64,000 bases of DNA, taken from Rhizobium oryzicola. Its GTDB lineage: Bacteria > Pseudomonadota > Alphaproteobacteria > Rhizobiales > Rhizobiaceae. Numbering within the stretch: the stretch's first letter is position 1; every line of letters starts with the position of its first letter. The translations under genes and the position numbers were made by a program. The stretch covers positions 87,178 to 151,177 of the forward strand of contig NZ_JAUKWQ010000012.1 of assembly GCF_030504645.1 (NCBI RefSeq), in the 5' to 3' direction. This document shows, one piece after another, positions 39,896-48,867 of the stretch. A model generated the notes under the pieces. It did not search any database. It saw only the letters and a program-made list of their open reading frames with translations, and had not been told where the DNA came from.

Positions 39896-42460
39896 ATGCT
39901 TTATTTTCCGCGCTGGAAGAGTTTCCTGATCTGGGTTGCCATGCTGGGCAGCATCATCGTCGCATTGCCGAATGCGTTGACTGACGCGCAGCTGAAGAGC
40001 CTTCCATCCTTCCTGCCGCACCACAAGATGACGCTCGGTCTCGACCTTCAGGGCGGCTCCTACATGATGCTCAAGATCGATCGTGCGGAGATCGTGAAGG
40101 AGCGCGTGGAAACCTATATTGGTGACATCCGCTCGCGTCTGCGTGAAGCGGGCGTCCGCTATTCCGGTCTTGCCGGCAGTGGCCAGCAGGTTCAGGTGCG
40201 CATCACCGATCCGGCGCAGGTCGATGCGGCCAAGAAGGCTTTGAACGAGCTTCTGCAGCCGATCAGCACCGGCACCGTGATGGGGACGACTATTCGCGAA
40301 GCGACGCTGGAGGAGCCGGAAACGGGTCTTCTGCGTATCCAGCTGACCGATGACGGCATCAATTACCGCCTGTCTTCGGCCATCGGCCAGTCGACGGAAG
40401 TCGTTCGCCGCCGCGTGGACGAACTCGGCAATACGGAGCCGCTGATCACCCGCCAGGGTACGGACCGTATTGCCGTCCAGGTGCCGGGCCTCAGCGATCC
40501 GCAGCGACTGAAGAACCTTCTGAACAAGACGGCGAAGCTGACCTTCCACATGGTGGATACCAGCATGTCGCCGCAGGAAGCCGCCAATGGTCGCCCGCCG
40601 GCAACCTCGCAGGTGCTCTACGGCGCATCCGATCCGACCACGCCTTACCTGGTTGAGAAGCAGGCGTTGATCTCCGGTGAAAACCTCGTCGATGCGCAGG
40701 CAAGCTTCAACCAGCAGAGCAACGAACCGGTCGTCACCTTCCGCTTTGACAGCCGCGGCGCCCAGCGCTTTGCGCAGGCAACGCAGCAGAATGTCGGCCG
40801 TCCATTCGCCATCGTACTCGACGACAAGGTCATTTCCGCGCCCGTGATCCGCGAGCCGATCGTTGGCGGGTCGGGCCAGATTTCCGGTAGCTTCACGGTG
40901 CAGAGCGCGAACGATCTCGCCGTGCTCTTGCGCGCTGGTGCTCTTCCGGCGACCCTGACTGTGGTCGAAGAACGTACCGTCGGTCCGAGCCTCGGTGCTG
41001 ACTCCATTCGTGCCGGCGTGATTGCAGGCATCGTGGCTTCGCTCCTCGTCATCGTCTTCATGCTGGTCTTCTACGGCTTCTTCGGTGTGCTGGCGATCAT
41101 CGCGCTCATCGTCAACATCCTGATGACCATTGCGATCCTGACCATGCTGGGATCAACGCTGACGCTGCCCGGTATTGCCGGTATTGTCTTGACAATCGGC
41201 ATGGCCGTCGATTCCAACGTTCTGATCTATGAGCGTATTCGTGAAGAGGCCAAAAGCGGCAAGTCGATGATCCAGTCGATCGATCTCGGCTTCAACCGCG
41301 CCTTCGGCACCATTCTGGACGCCAACGTGACGGCGCTGATCGCGGCCGTCGTGCTCTTCTATCTCGGCACCGGTCCTGTGCGCGGCTTTGCCGTTACGCA
41401 TGCGATCGGTATCGTGACCACGATCTTCACGGCATTTACGCTGACCAATTGGCTGTTTGCCGAATGGATCAAGCTTCGCCGTCCGAAGCAGCTTCCGGGC
41501 GGCATCCGCACCGGTATCTTTGACTTCACCGGCGTGAAGTTCATGGGCATTCGCCGCTGGACTTTCACTATTTCCGGTCTCGTCGTGCTAGGTTCGATCG
41601 TCGGCTTCGGCCTGGGCGGCATGAACCTCGGCGTCGACTTCAAGGGCGGTTCGGTCATCGAACTGCGCGCTAAGCAGGGTGATGCAAATCTGGCGGATCT
41701 GCGCACGCGCCTTGATAGCCTTGGCCTCGGTGAAGTGCAGGCGCAGAATTTTGGTGATGCCAACAGCGTGCTGGTCCGCATTGCGGCGCAGGGCGGAGGC
41801 GAAACGGCTGAGCAGACCGCTCTGACCAAGGTTCGTGGCGCGCTGGAGAACGACTACGAATTCCGCCGTGTCGAAGTGGTCGGTCCTGCCGTTTCCGGCG
41901 AACTCAGCCAGACGGCCACCATCGGTGTTCTCGGCGCGCTGGTCGGCATCCTCGTCTACATCTGGTTCCGGTTCGAATGGCAGTTTGCCGTGGGTGCAAT
42001 TCTTGCGACCATCCACGACGTCATCTTGACTCTCGGTATCTTCGTGGTGTCGGGGATCGAGTTCAACCTGACCAGTATCGCGGCAATTCTGACGGTTGTC
42101 GGCTACTCCCTGAACGACACGGTCGTCGTCTATGACCGCCTTCGCGAAAACATGCGCAAGTTCAAGCGTATGCCGCTGGCAGACCTGATCGATCTCTCGA
42201 TCAACGAGACCATGTCCCGTACCATCCTGACCATGGTGACGACGCTGCTGGCACTGATCGCGCTGTACCTGTTCGGTGGCGAAGTCATCCAGTCCTTCAC
42301 CTTTGCCATGATTGCGGGCGTCGTGGTGGCGACCTTCTCGTCCATCTATATCGCGGCGCCGATCCTGATCGTCTTCAAGATGCGCCCCGAAAGCGTCGAT
42401 GACGCGAGCGGCAAGAAGGCGGCGAAGCCAGCAGACGTCAGCGGCGGCGCGAAGGTCTGA
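39896..42460 (+). CDS. secDF: Fused protein-export membrane protein SecDF
   Basis: 854 residues, a single-chain fusion of SecD (about 1-530) and SecF (about 531-854), as in many Rhizobiales. The SecD half has one N-terminal span, GLDLQGGSYMMLKID and a periplasmic P1 domain, then five spans including GIAGIVLTIGMAVDSNVLIY. The SecF half starts TGVKFMGIRRWTFTIS and has MNLGVDFKGGSVIELRA and VVGYSLNDTVVVYDRLRENM. It uses the proton gradient to complete Sec export. It is 3 bases before the next gene. Confidence 0.97.
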   Translation: MLYFPRWKSFLIWVAMLGSIIVALPNALTDAQLKSLPSFLPHHKMTLGLDLQGGSYMMLKIDRAEIVKERVETYIGDIRSRLREAGVRYSGLAGSGQQVQVRITDPAQVDAAKKALNELLQPISTGTVMGTTIREATLEEPETGLLRIQLTDDGINYRLSSAIGQSTEVVRRRVDELGNTEPLITRQGTDRIAVQVPGLSDPQRLKNLLNKTAKLTFHMVDTSMSPQEAANGRPPATSQVLYGASDPTTPYLVEKQALISGENLVDAQASFNQQSNEPVVTFRFDSRGAQRFAQATQQNVGRPFAIVLDDKVISAPVIREPIVGGSGQISGSFTVQSANDLAVLLRAGALPATLTVVEERTVGPSLGADSIRAGVIAGIVASLLVIVFMLVFYGFFGVLAIIALIVNILMTIAILTMLGSTLTLPGIAGIVLTIGMAVDSNVLIYERIREEAKSGKSMIQSIDLGFNRAFGTILDANVTALIAAVVLFYLGTGPVRGFAVTHAIGIVTTIFTAFTLTNWLFAEWIKLRRPKQLPGGIRTGIFDFTGVKFMGIRRWTFTISGLVVLGSIVGFGLGGMNLGVDFKGGSVIELRAKQGDANLADLRTRLDSLGLGEVQAQNFGDANSVLVRIAAQGGGETAEQTALTKVRGALENDYEFRRVEVVGPAVSGELSQTATIGVLGALVGILVYIWFRFEWQFAVGAILATIHDVILTLGIFVVSGIEFNLTSIAAILTVVGYSLNDTVVVYDRLRENMRKFKRMPLADLIDLSINETMSRTILTMVTTLLALIALYLFGGEVIQSFTFAMIAGVVVATFSSIYIAAPILIVFKMRPESVDDASGKKAAKPADVSGGAKV

Positions 42461-42463
42461 TCG

Positions 42464-42847
42464 ATGGCAGAGGTGAATATCCGCAACGCGCATTTCCCGG
42501 GTCGAGCACCCATCGACACTTATGGAAATGGTGGTTTTCGCTTTGCGGATATGTCGCACCGCGGATCGCTGCTTTGCCTGCCTTCTGGCATTTACGGCTG
42601 GGATTTCATGGAAGGCGATCCGCTGGTAGCGGAAGCTTTTGCCCGCGTCATCGAAGAGGCGGGCTCCATCGAAGTTCTTCTCGTTGGTACCGGCCGTGAT
42701 CTTCGTCCGCTACCAGCAGCTCTCAAGGCAGCACTGAAGGCCAAAGGCATATCGTCCGACCCGATGGGAACTGGGGCGGCCATCCGGACGTATAACATCA
42801 TGCTCGGCGAATCGCGCGCCGTCGCTGCGGCATTGGTTGCCGTGTAG
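42464..42847 (+). CDS. Mth938-like (DUF498) domain protein
   Basis: 127 residues. HFPGRAPIDTYGNGGFRFAD at the start, LCLPSGIYGWDFMEGDPL and IEVLLVGTGRDLRPLP match the Mth938/NDUFAF3-like fold. The eukaryotic homologue NDUFAF3 (C3orf60) is a complex I assembly factor, and the next gene resembles NDUFAF6, also an assembly factor. This pairing suggests a role in respiratory complex I assembly near the Sec apparatus (inference). It starts 3 bases after secDF. Confidence 0.85.
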   Translation: MAEVNIRNAHFPGRAPIDTYGNGGFRFADMSHRGSLLCLPSGIYGWDFMEGDPLVAEAFARVIEEAGSIEVLLVGTGRDLRPLPAALKAALKAKGISSDPMGTGAAIRTYNIMLGESRAVAAALVAV

Positions 42848-42881
42848 CTGATTGGGTTCAAGCGAAAGCGGAGTATGCGCC

Positions 42882-43727
42882 ATGCCCGGCGACCATTGGG
42901 ATATCTGCCTCTCGACATTGCGGGAGACCGATCGCGAGCGTTATCTCGCTTGCCTGTTGTCGCCTGCCGATAAGCGCGGTGCCCTTGCGGCGCTCTATTG
43001 CTTCAACGCGGAAATTGCCCGGGTGCGTGATGTCGTGCATCAACCTCTCGCTGGCGAGATCCGTCTACAATGGTGGCGCGATGTACTGGAGGGAACGGGT
43101 GAAGGTGATTCCTCCGCCAATCCGGTCGCAGCGGCTTTAATCGAAACTGTGCAGACCTATCAGCTCCCGCGCAAGACGCTGCTCGATATGATCGAGGCAC
43201 GGCTTTTCGATCTCTATGATGACCCCATGCCGGATCGCAACGCCTTCGAAGGCTATGCCGGTGAAACGGCTTCTGCGCTCATTCAGCTCGCAGGTCTGAT
43301 CTTGGACGCGCCTGCCGCCATGAAGGCCTCCGAAATTGCCGGGCATGCCGGTGTTGCGCAGGCGATTGCCGGGGCGTTGCTGCTGCTGCCGCTGCATATG
43401 CGGCGTGGCCAGATCTACATTCCCTTGGATATCCTCCGAGCCACGGGGCTGGATCGCGAAAGCTTCTTGTCTGGGGAGGACAAGGGCAAGATCGCAAACG
43501 CGATCAACGCGTTTGCTGGTCTCGGATTGGATCATCTGGCCAGCGCGCGAAAGGTGGGCTCCTTGCCGGCGCCACTCGTGCCCGCGTTTCTGCCGAGTGC
43601 CTCCGTAAGGGCGACCCTGCAACAGGCGTCAAGGCCGGGGGTTGTTGTCGAACGCGCATCTCGCCTTCTGCCGCAATGGCGTCGGCAGTTGAACATGCTG
43701 CGCATGACGCTGCGGAAAGCGATTTAG
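42882..43727 (+). CDS. Squalene/phytoene synthase-fold protein, NDUFAF6-like
   Basis: 281 residues from ATG 42882, with CGGAG 11 bases upstream. The trans-prenyl synthase fold is recognisable (FNAEIARVRDVVHQPLAGEI, RLQWWRDVLEG, YAGETASALIQLAGLIL). The second Asp-rich motif expected near QLTNxxRDVxED is missing: the region reads AGALLLLPLHMRRGQIYIPL. This form matches mitochondrial NDUFAF6, a complex I assembly factor, rather than a carotenoid or hopanoid enzyme. It follows the Mth938 gene by 34 bases. Catalytic activity is unlikely but not excluded. Confidence 0.75.
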   Translation: MPGDHWDICLSTLRETDRERYLACLLSPADKRGALAALYCFNAEIARVRDVVHQPLAGEIRLQWWRDVLEGTGEGDSSANPVAAALIETVQTYQLPRKTLLDMIEARLFDLYDDPMPDRNAFEGYAGETASALIQLAGLILDAPAAMKASEIAGHAGVAQAIAGALLLLPLHMRRGQIYIPLDILRATGLDRESFLSGEDKGKIANAINAFAGLGLDHLASARKVGSLPAPLVPAFLPSASVRATLQQASRPGVVVERASRLLPQWRRQLNMLRMTLRKAI

Positions 43728-43832
43728 CCTTTCATCTTGTCGTTCGATCCAGGAGCGCCACATTCGCGCAAGGCTGGCGGTTTATGTGTGCCGCCATGGC
43801 CCTTGGTGGGGTAAATGGATGGAACAAGCCCT

Positions 43833-44303
43833 ATGACTTGGTTGATCATTTTTCTGCTCGTGGTGGTCATCGGCTATTACATCAGCCGTATGGCAAAAGA
43901 TCAGGAAGAGGGTGCTCGTCACGATACGGGACTGGCTATCCTGGAATTCGGTCGCGCCTTTCCGAACGAGGCAATCCGCAGCCTTCACGAAACGGCAGAT
44001 GGTTCCGCTATCTTTGTGCGCCTTCACGACAACAAGGCTGGCATCATGCGCAATCACCGTGCGCATTATGCCTGCCACCTGATCGAGCCTGGACGCGTGC
44101 GCGTGCAGCCTTTGCCGAATGGTCGCAGCTTCTCTGCGGAATTCCTGGATTCACCAACCCAGAACGGAAACTTCGTCTTCTCCTCCGAACAGGAGGCGGC
44201 GGAAGTTCTCCTCTGGCTTCTGGGCAATTACGTGCCTGCCCATGAAACGGATGCGCATAGCAAGGCGCATCCGCATCCAGAATCAGGCCACTCGAGCGTC
44301 TGA
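43833..44303 (+). CDS. Membrane-anchored hypothetical protein
   Basis: 156 residues from ATG 43833 (MTWLIIFLLVVVIGYYISRM); an in-frame ATG at 43815 with GGTGGGG before it is equally plausible. One N-terminal helix anchors a cytoplasmic domain of about 130 residues that is otherwise unfamiliar (AILEFGRAFPNEAIRSLHET, FVRLHDNKAGIMRNHRAHYA), ending in a His-rich tail (HETDAHSKAHPHPESGHSSV). It overlaps the convergent trmFO gene by 21 bases at the 3' ends. Function unknown. Confidence 0.75.
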   Translation: MTWLIIFLLVVVIGYYISRMAKDQEEGARHDTGLAILEFGRAFPNEAIRSLHETADGSAIFVRLHDNKAGIMRNHRAHYACHLIEPGRVRVQPLPNGRSFSAEFLDSPTQNGNFVFSSEQEAAEVLLWLLGNYVPAHETDAHSKAHPHPESGHSSV

Positions 44304-45719
44304 CGCCGCTGCAGTCCCGCCCAGCCATTCCGCACAATCCTTCAGCGCACGCTCTGCCAGCAATTGGCGCTTCATGATTGTCTTGTCCTTGCCGCGGAAG
44401 CGTTTTACGCCCTCGGGCTTGACGATAGATCCCGGTGCAAGCTCCGGAAACAGGCCGAAGTTGATGTTCATCGGCTGGAAGGATTTCTTGCCTGGCTCGT
44501 CGTCGGAGACGATGTGGCCGCCAGTGATATGGTTCAGAAGCGCGCCAAGGGCGGTCGTTACGGGTGGAGCGGATGGCGCCACACCCTTTGCATCGGCAGC
44601 CGCGAAGCGGCCCGCCAGCAGGCCAATCGCTGCACTCTCCACATAGCCCTCGCAGCCGGTGATCTGGCCGGCAAAGCGCAGACCCGGGCGCGACTTTAAC
44701 TGCAGCGTCTGGTCGAGCAGCGTCGGCGAGTGGATGTAGGTGTTGCGATGAAGACCGCCGAGACGCGCAAATTCCGCGTTCTGCAGTCCGGGGATCATCC
44801 GGAAGATTTCTGCCTGCGCACCGTATTTCAGCTTCGTCTGGAAGCCGACCATGTTGTAGAGCGTGCCGAGCGCATTGTCCTGGCGCAGCTGGACGACCGC
44901 ATAGGCCTTTACCGTCGGGTTATGGGCATTGGTCAGGCCCATCGGCTTCATGGGGCCGTGGCGTAGCGTTTCCCGACCTCGCTCCGCCATGACCTCGATC
45001 GGCAGGCAGCCATCGAAATAGGGCGTGCCTTCCCATTCCTTGAAACCGACGGTATCGCCGGCAATCAGAGCGTCGACAAAGGCGTCGTACTGCTCTTCTG
45101 TCAGCGGGCAGTTGATGTAGTCCTTGCCGTTACCGCCCGGGCCAACCTTGTCATAGCGCGACTGGTACCAGCAGATATCCATGTCGATGGATTCGCGGTG
45201 GACGATCGGCGCAATCGCATCGAAGAAGGCAAGTGCGTCCTTGCCCGTTTCCGCCTGGATCGCGGCCGCGAGCGAAGAAGATGTCAGCGGACCTGTCGCG
45301 ATGATGGAAAGACCCCACTCCTTCGGAGGAAGGCCATCGATCTCCTCCCGAACGACTGTAATCAGGGGATGAGCGGACAGGGCTTGCGTGACGGCGTCGG
45401 AGAAACCGTCGCGGTCGACGGCCAGTGCTCCACCAGCCGGCACCTGATGCTTGTCGGCGCAGGCCATGATCAGCGAGCCGGCCAGACGCATTTCGGCATG
45501 GATCACGCCGACCGCGTTGGCAGTTGCATCATCGGAGCGGAATGAGTTCGAGCAGACGAGTTCGGCAAGACCATCCGTCTTATGCGCGTCCGTGCCGCGC
45601 ACGCCGCGCATCTCGTGAAGGATGACGGGAATACCGGCCTGCGCAAGCTGCCAAGCTGCTTCGGAGCCGGCTAGACCGCCGCCGACCACATGAACGGGTG
45701 TTTGAGAGAATGTTGTCAT
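44283..45719 (-). CDS. trmFO: tRNA (uracil-5-)-methyltransferase TrmFO
   Basis: 478 residues. The FAD-binding Rossmann start VHVVGGGLAGSEAAWQLAQ, the GLAELVCSNSFRSDD motif, DRDGFSDAVTQAL and YINCPLTEEQYDAFVDAL are diagnostic of TrmFO (formerly Gid). It methylates U54 of tRNA using methylenetetrahydrofolate and FADH2. The C-terminal LFPELAPGSIVKPEGVKRFR is typical. Its last 21 bases overlap the opposite-strand gene. Confidence 0.97.
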   Translation of the reverse strand: MTTFSQTPVHVVGGGLAGSEAAWQLAQAGIPVILHEMRGVRGTDAHKTDGLAELVCSNSFRSDDATANAVGVIHAEMRLAGSLIMACADKHQVPAGGALAVDRDGFSDAVTQALSAHPLITVVREEIDGLPPKEWGLSIIATGPLTSSSLAAAIQAETGKDALAFFDAIAPIVHRESIDMDICWYQSRYDKVGPGGNGKDYINCPLTEEQYDAFVDALIAGDTVGFKEWEGTPYFDGCLPIEVMAERGRETLRHGPMKPMGLTNAHNPTVKAYAVVQLRQDNALGTLYNMVGFQTKLKYGAQAEIFRMIPGLQNAEFARLGGLHRNTYIHSPTLLDQTLQLKSRPGLRFAGQITGCEGYVESAAIGLLAGRFAAADAKGVAPSAPPVTTALGALLNHITGGHIVSDDEPGKKSFQPMNINFGLFPELAPGSIVKPEGVKRFRGKDKTIMKRQLLAERALKDCAEWLGGTAAASDARVA

Positions 45720-45757
45720 GGCCGCCCCATACCATGACGCGCGGCTTCATCCAATAT

Positions 45758-46399
45758 TTATCCGGCGGACGACGCCGCGGCGCCCTGTTGTTCAGCCGCC
45801 AATGCATCGTCCAGTTGATTGGCGCGTTTGGCCGCCTCGCGAGAAGTGAGCCGGCCCGTATAGTCTTCGAAGACCGGACGCGGTGCAATCGAGCCAAACT
45901 GCATGCCCCAGATCAGGTGAGAGCCGACATAGACATCGGCTGCTGTAAAGCGATCACCTGCGATAAAGGGCGTTTGTGAGAGTGCAGCTGCCAGGGTCTC
46001 CAGGACGAGACCGTAACTGCCATAGCCCAGCATGCGTTCTTGTCCCGGCTTTGCCTGGAAGCCAAGGCTGTGATTGGTGACGGCAGCTTCAAGCGGGCCG
46101 GCTGCAAAGAACATCCAGCGATAGTAGGCGCCGCGCGATTGGACAGAAGGTGCAAGTTTGGCTTCCGGAAAGGCATCCGCAAGATAGGCGCAGATTGCCG
46201 CGCATTCCGTCACGACCGTCTCGCCGTGCTTCAGAGCCGGAACTTTTCCCATCGGGTTGACGGCCAGGTATTCCGCTGACCTGAGGGCAGGGCCATAGGC
46301 GATGACCTCCACATCATAGGGAGCGCCAATCTCTTCCAGCATCCAGCGGGCAATGCGGCCTCGCGACATCGGATTTGTGTAAAGTGTGAGACGGGTCAT
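45758..46399 (-). CDS. Glutathione S-transferase family protein
   Basis: 213 residues from ATG 46399, with AAGGAGGA six bases upstream. The N-terminal thioredoxin-like domain runs from MTRLTLYTNPMSRGRIARWM to residue 80 with the substrate loop NPMGKVPALKHGETVV and TECAAICAYLAD, where Cys replaces the frequent Ser after Glu. The helical C-terminal domain carries FIAGDRFTAADVYVGSHLIW, the N-capping box. It probably conjugates or reduces hydrophobic compounds with glutathione. The C-terminal tail is Ala/Gln-rich. Substrate unknown. Confidence 0.92.
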   Translation of the reverse strand: MTRLTLYTNPMSRGRIARWMLEEIGAPYDVEVIAYGPALRSAEYLAVNPMGKVPALKHGETVVTECAAICAYLADAFPEAKLAPSVQSRGAYYRWMFFAAGPLEAAVTNHSLGFQAKPGQERMLGYGSYGLVLETLAAALSQTPFIAGDRFTAADVYVGSHLIWGMQFGSIAPRPVFEDYTGRLTSREAAKRANQLDDALAAEQQGAAASSAG

Positions 46400-46409
46400 A
46401 GCATCCTCC

Positions 46410-46763
46410 TTATGTCTCACTATCATGCTCAGGAGCAGGACGTATGACAACCTCTGGCTCAGGCGCCCCATAGGGATCTTTGAACGCCTCCAGTGGAGCC
46501 GCAGGAGACTGATCCTGCTCTTGTGTGCTCGGGTCCACCTGCATCTGCGACACAACCCGTCTGGAGCCATGTTGGCGCTCTTGCAGCAGGGCTCGATAGC
46601 GCCGCCACAATTCATCCATTTCCAGGGTTCCATCCGCCCATTCATTGAGCCACTGGTGCAGTCTTGGTTCGGAATCGAAGGGGATGCCACGCTTCTCGAA
46701 TCGCTCGAGAACGCGCTGAATAATGCTCATACGTGTTTGCAAAATCTGTCCGTCTACTTCCAT
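46410..46763 (-). CDS. Hypothetical protein, 117 residues
   Basis: Starts at ATG 46763 (MEVDGQILQTRMSIIQRVLE); an internal ATG at residue 12 is the alternative, and neither has a strong binding site. The first 70 residues are helical and charged (VLERFEKRGIPFDSEPRLHQ, WADGTLEMDELWRRYRALLQ) and may form a small helical domain. The rest is Gln/Pro-rich and disordered (PEPEVVIRPAPEHDSET). Soluble; no family recognised. It ends 10 bases before the start of the glutathione transferase gene, so they may be cotranscribed. Confidence 0.7.
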   Translation of the reverse strand: MEVDGQILQTRMSIIQRVLERFEKRGIPFDSEPRLHQWLNEWADGTLEMDELWRRYRALLQERQHGSRRVVSQMQVDPSTQEQDQSPAAPLEAFKDPYGAPEPEVVIRPAPEHDSET

Positions 46764-46871
46764 GGGGGCAGTGCCATGTCGGAACTGTCGTCTCGACGTG
46801 GCAGGCGCCCAACAAGCGAGGGGCGCGAAAGTTGCCGGACCTATAGATGATTCGTGAGGATTGTGAAGGTG

Positions 46872-47060
46872 TTACCAGTTTCCTGTATGGCGCCAGTAAA
46901 ATGCGACAATGACTATTGCCATACCCATGGCGAAGCGGCCGAGTGGTCGCTGCGCATCCCTGATCTGCTGGCGAACACTCTGGGAGAGGCTCGGCTTTGC
47001 GAGTACTTGCACCCCGGAAGTGATCGGGAGTGTTCCGCTGGCGGTGATCTTGGAAGTCAT
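46872..47060 (-). CDS. Small hypothetical protein with C-terminal membrane span
   Basis: 62 residues from ATG 47060, with AAGGAA ten bases upstream. The first 45 residues are polar (SKITASGTLPITSGVQVLA, SVRQQIRDAQRPLG), then one hydrophobic segment (RFAMGMAIVIVAFYWRHTG) closes the protein. A tail-anchored arrangement is possible. The longer in-frame start at 47222 is not supported. Function unknown. Confidence 0.5.
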   Translation of the reverse strand: MTSKITASGTLPITSGVQVLAKPSLSQSVRQQIRDAQRPLGRFAMGMAIVIVAFYWRHTGNW

Positions 47061-47357
47061 GAATGCTGTTCCTTCCCGCTTCTCGTACGTAGCCGTGAGC
47101 GAGTTCCGGCCGCTGTTATACACGGACCGCCCACTCTGGCGAACATACCAAAGCGGGAAATTGTGATGGAATCTGGAGCAATTCGTAAGGCTCTTGTAAC
47201 TTTTCGTAAGCGTCTGCCGCATTGCGTGTTCCGATCAAAGATCACATTTCGGCCCCAAAATGAAGATGAAGGAGCCATATTCGGACGGCATTTCGTGGGG
47301 CAGTCGAATGTCTTCAGGCTTCGATGACATTATGTGAGTGACCCGCAAGGGGATGTT

Positions 47358-48017
47358 ATGCGTCAATTGCAGCTGTATAGCGCCGTCGTTCTGGCGGTGG
47401 GGGCTATTATAGGGAGCGCCGGTGGCAGTCGGGCGGATGATCGACCGCTCATCTGGAAACCCGAAAAATTATCCGATACCGCATACCAGACCCGACTGGG
47501 TTTGAGGCTTCCGGGATGGAGCTTCGCTTCAGCAGGCGTCGATGTTGGCGTGCAATCCAACATACCCGGAGGACGCGTTGAAACACCCGTCAAATTGTGG
47601 GGCAAGCTGGCTGTGGAGGCAATTCATACCCCGGCATCCGTCGTCACTCGGGATATCGATGTTGAGATCAATGCCCTGACCGGCGGTGGGCTTGTGACGA
47701 TGAACTATACCGACGACCAGATCCTGGACGAGAACTTCAAGTTGGCGCTGAGCCGAGATTATCAGATCCGCTACGCCGGTCCCGGAGAAACATGGAGCGG
47801 CCTTGATGTTACACAGGCCATTCGGCTGTCCGAAACAGGCACCGGAACGACATTCGTGGTGCGGGCCGGTGCCTTGGATAGCTTTAGCAGGATTGGCGCG
47901 GGTGTTGGCTTCGAGCAATCGGTGGGAGATCATATCAGCATTACTGGCAACCTTGAGCGGGCTGCCGGTTCCGATCCGTCCGCAAGCATCAACGCACGTT
48001 ACGAACTGACGTGGTGA
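47358..48017 (+). CDS. Secreted protein, outer-membrane barrel candidate
   Basis: 219 residues from ATG 47358, with AAGGGG before it. Signal peptide at residues 1-26 (LYSAVVLAVGAIIGSAGGSRA). The mature part has alternating hydrophobic strands (YQTRLGLRLPGWSFASAGVD, TTFVVRAGALDSFSRIGAGV) and ends in YELTW, an aromatic C-terminal residue as in outer-membrane barrels. No family recognised. It faces the aap operon tail to tail across a shared terminator. Confidence 0.7.
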   Translation: MRQLQLYSAVVLAVGAIIGSAGGSRADDRPLIWKPEKLSDTAYQTRLGLRLPGWSFASAGVDVGVQSNIPGGRVETPVKLWGKLAVEAIHTPASVVTRDIDVEINALTGGGLVTMNYTDDQILDENFKLALSRDYQIRYAGPGETWSGLDVTQAIRLSETGTGTTFVVRAGALDSFSRIGAGVGFEQSVGDHISITGNLERAAGSDPSASINARYELTW

Positions 48018-48030
48018 ATTCTGGAATCAA

Positions 48031-48053
48031 AAAGGGCGCCGCAAGCGCCCTTT
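48031..48053. terminator. Bidirectional terminator between the barrel candidate and aapP
   Basis: AAAGGGCGC and GCGCCCTTT form a 9-bp stem with a 5-base loop. On the minus strand TTTTTGATT follows, which ends the aap operon; on the plus strand TTTG follows. Confidence 0.75.
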
Positions 48054-48074
48054 GATGTCTCTGATGGCCTGATC

Positions 48075-48857
48075 TCAATGCAGAATCTGGCTCAGGAACA
48101 GTTTGGTGCGCTCGTGCTGAGGATTGTCGAAGAATTCTGCCGGCGAATTTTGTTCGACGATCTGGCCCTGGTCCATGAAGATCACGCGGTTTGCCACCTG
48201 GCGGGCAAAGCCCATTTCGTGGGTCACGCAAAGCATGGTCATGCCCTCTTCAGCGAGGCTTACCATCGTGTCGAGTACTTCCTTGACCATTTCCGGATCG
48301 AGCGCCGAGGTCGGTTCGTCGAACAGCATGATCTTCGGCTTCATGCAGAGGGAACGGGCAATCGCCACACGCTGCTGCTGACCGCCTGACAGCTGACCGG
48401 GGTATTTGTGGGCCTGTTCCGGGATCTTGACGCGCTTCAGATAGTGCATCGCGATCTCTTCGGCATCCTTCTTCGGCATCTTGCGGACCCAGATTGGTGC
48501 AAGCGTGCAGTTTTCGAGAATGGTCAGATGCGGGAAGAGGTTGAAGTGCTGGAACACCATGCCGACTTCGCGGCGCACTTCATCAATCTTCTTTAGGTCA
48601 TTGGTAAGTTCGATACCGTCGACGACGATCTTGCCGGCCTGATGTTCTTCGAGACGATTGATGCAGCGGATCATCGTCGATTTGCCCGAGCCGGAGGGGC
48701 CAGCAATGACGATGCGCTCGCCACGCATGACCTTGAGGTTGACGTCACGCAGAACGTGGAAGTCACCGTACCACTTGTTCATTCCGGTGATCTCGATGGC
48801 CACATCGGTCTTGGAGACCGTCATGGACGTTGGATGCACTTCTTCAATAGCTGACAT
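48075..48857 (-). CDS. aapP: General L-amino acid ABC transporter ATP-binding protein AapP
   Basis: 260 residues from ATG 48857, preceded by TAAGGGGAA. Walker A IAGPSGSGKSTMIRCINRLE, signature LSGGQQQRVAIARSL, Walker B IMLFDEPTSALDPEMV and the H-loop CVTHEMGFAR are complete and of the polar amino acid (GlnQ/HisP) type. It powers uptake and, in rhizobia, controls efflux of a broad set of amino acids (known from AapJQMP). It is the last gene of aapJQMP, 10 bases after aapM, and precedes a terminator. Confidence 0.96.
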   Translation of the reverse strand: MSAIEEVHPTSMTVSKTDVAIEITGMNKWYGDFHVLRDVNLKVMRGERIVIAGPSGSGKSTMIRCINRLEEHQAGKIVVDGIELTNDLKKIDEVRREVGMVFQHFNLFPHLTILENCTLAPIWVRKMPKKDAEEIAMHYLKRVKIPEQAHKYPGQLSGGQQQRVAIARSLCMKPKIMLFDEPTSALDPEMVKEVLDTMVSLAEEGMTMLCVTHEMGFARQVANRVIFMDQGQIVEQNSPAEFFDNPQHERTKLFLSQILH

Positions 48858-48867
48858 GATATTCCCC

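Noticed and set aside
43676..44245. Plus-strand frame of 189 codons near 44 kb
   Set aside because: It overlaps the membrane-anchored gene at 43833 in another frame and contains an implausible Arg/Cys-rich sequence.
46410..47060. Possible toxin-antitoxin pair of two small minus-strand genes
   Set aside because: The two are separated by about 110 bases, are not overlapping and show no toxin or antitoxin motif.
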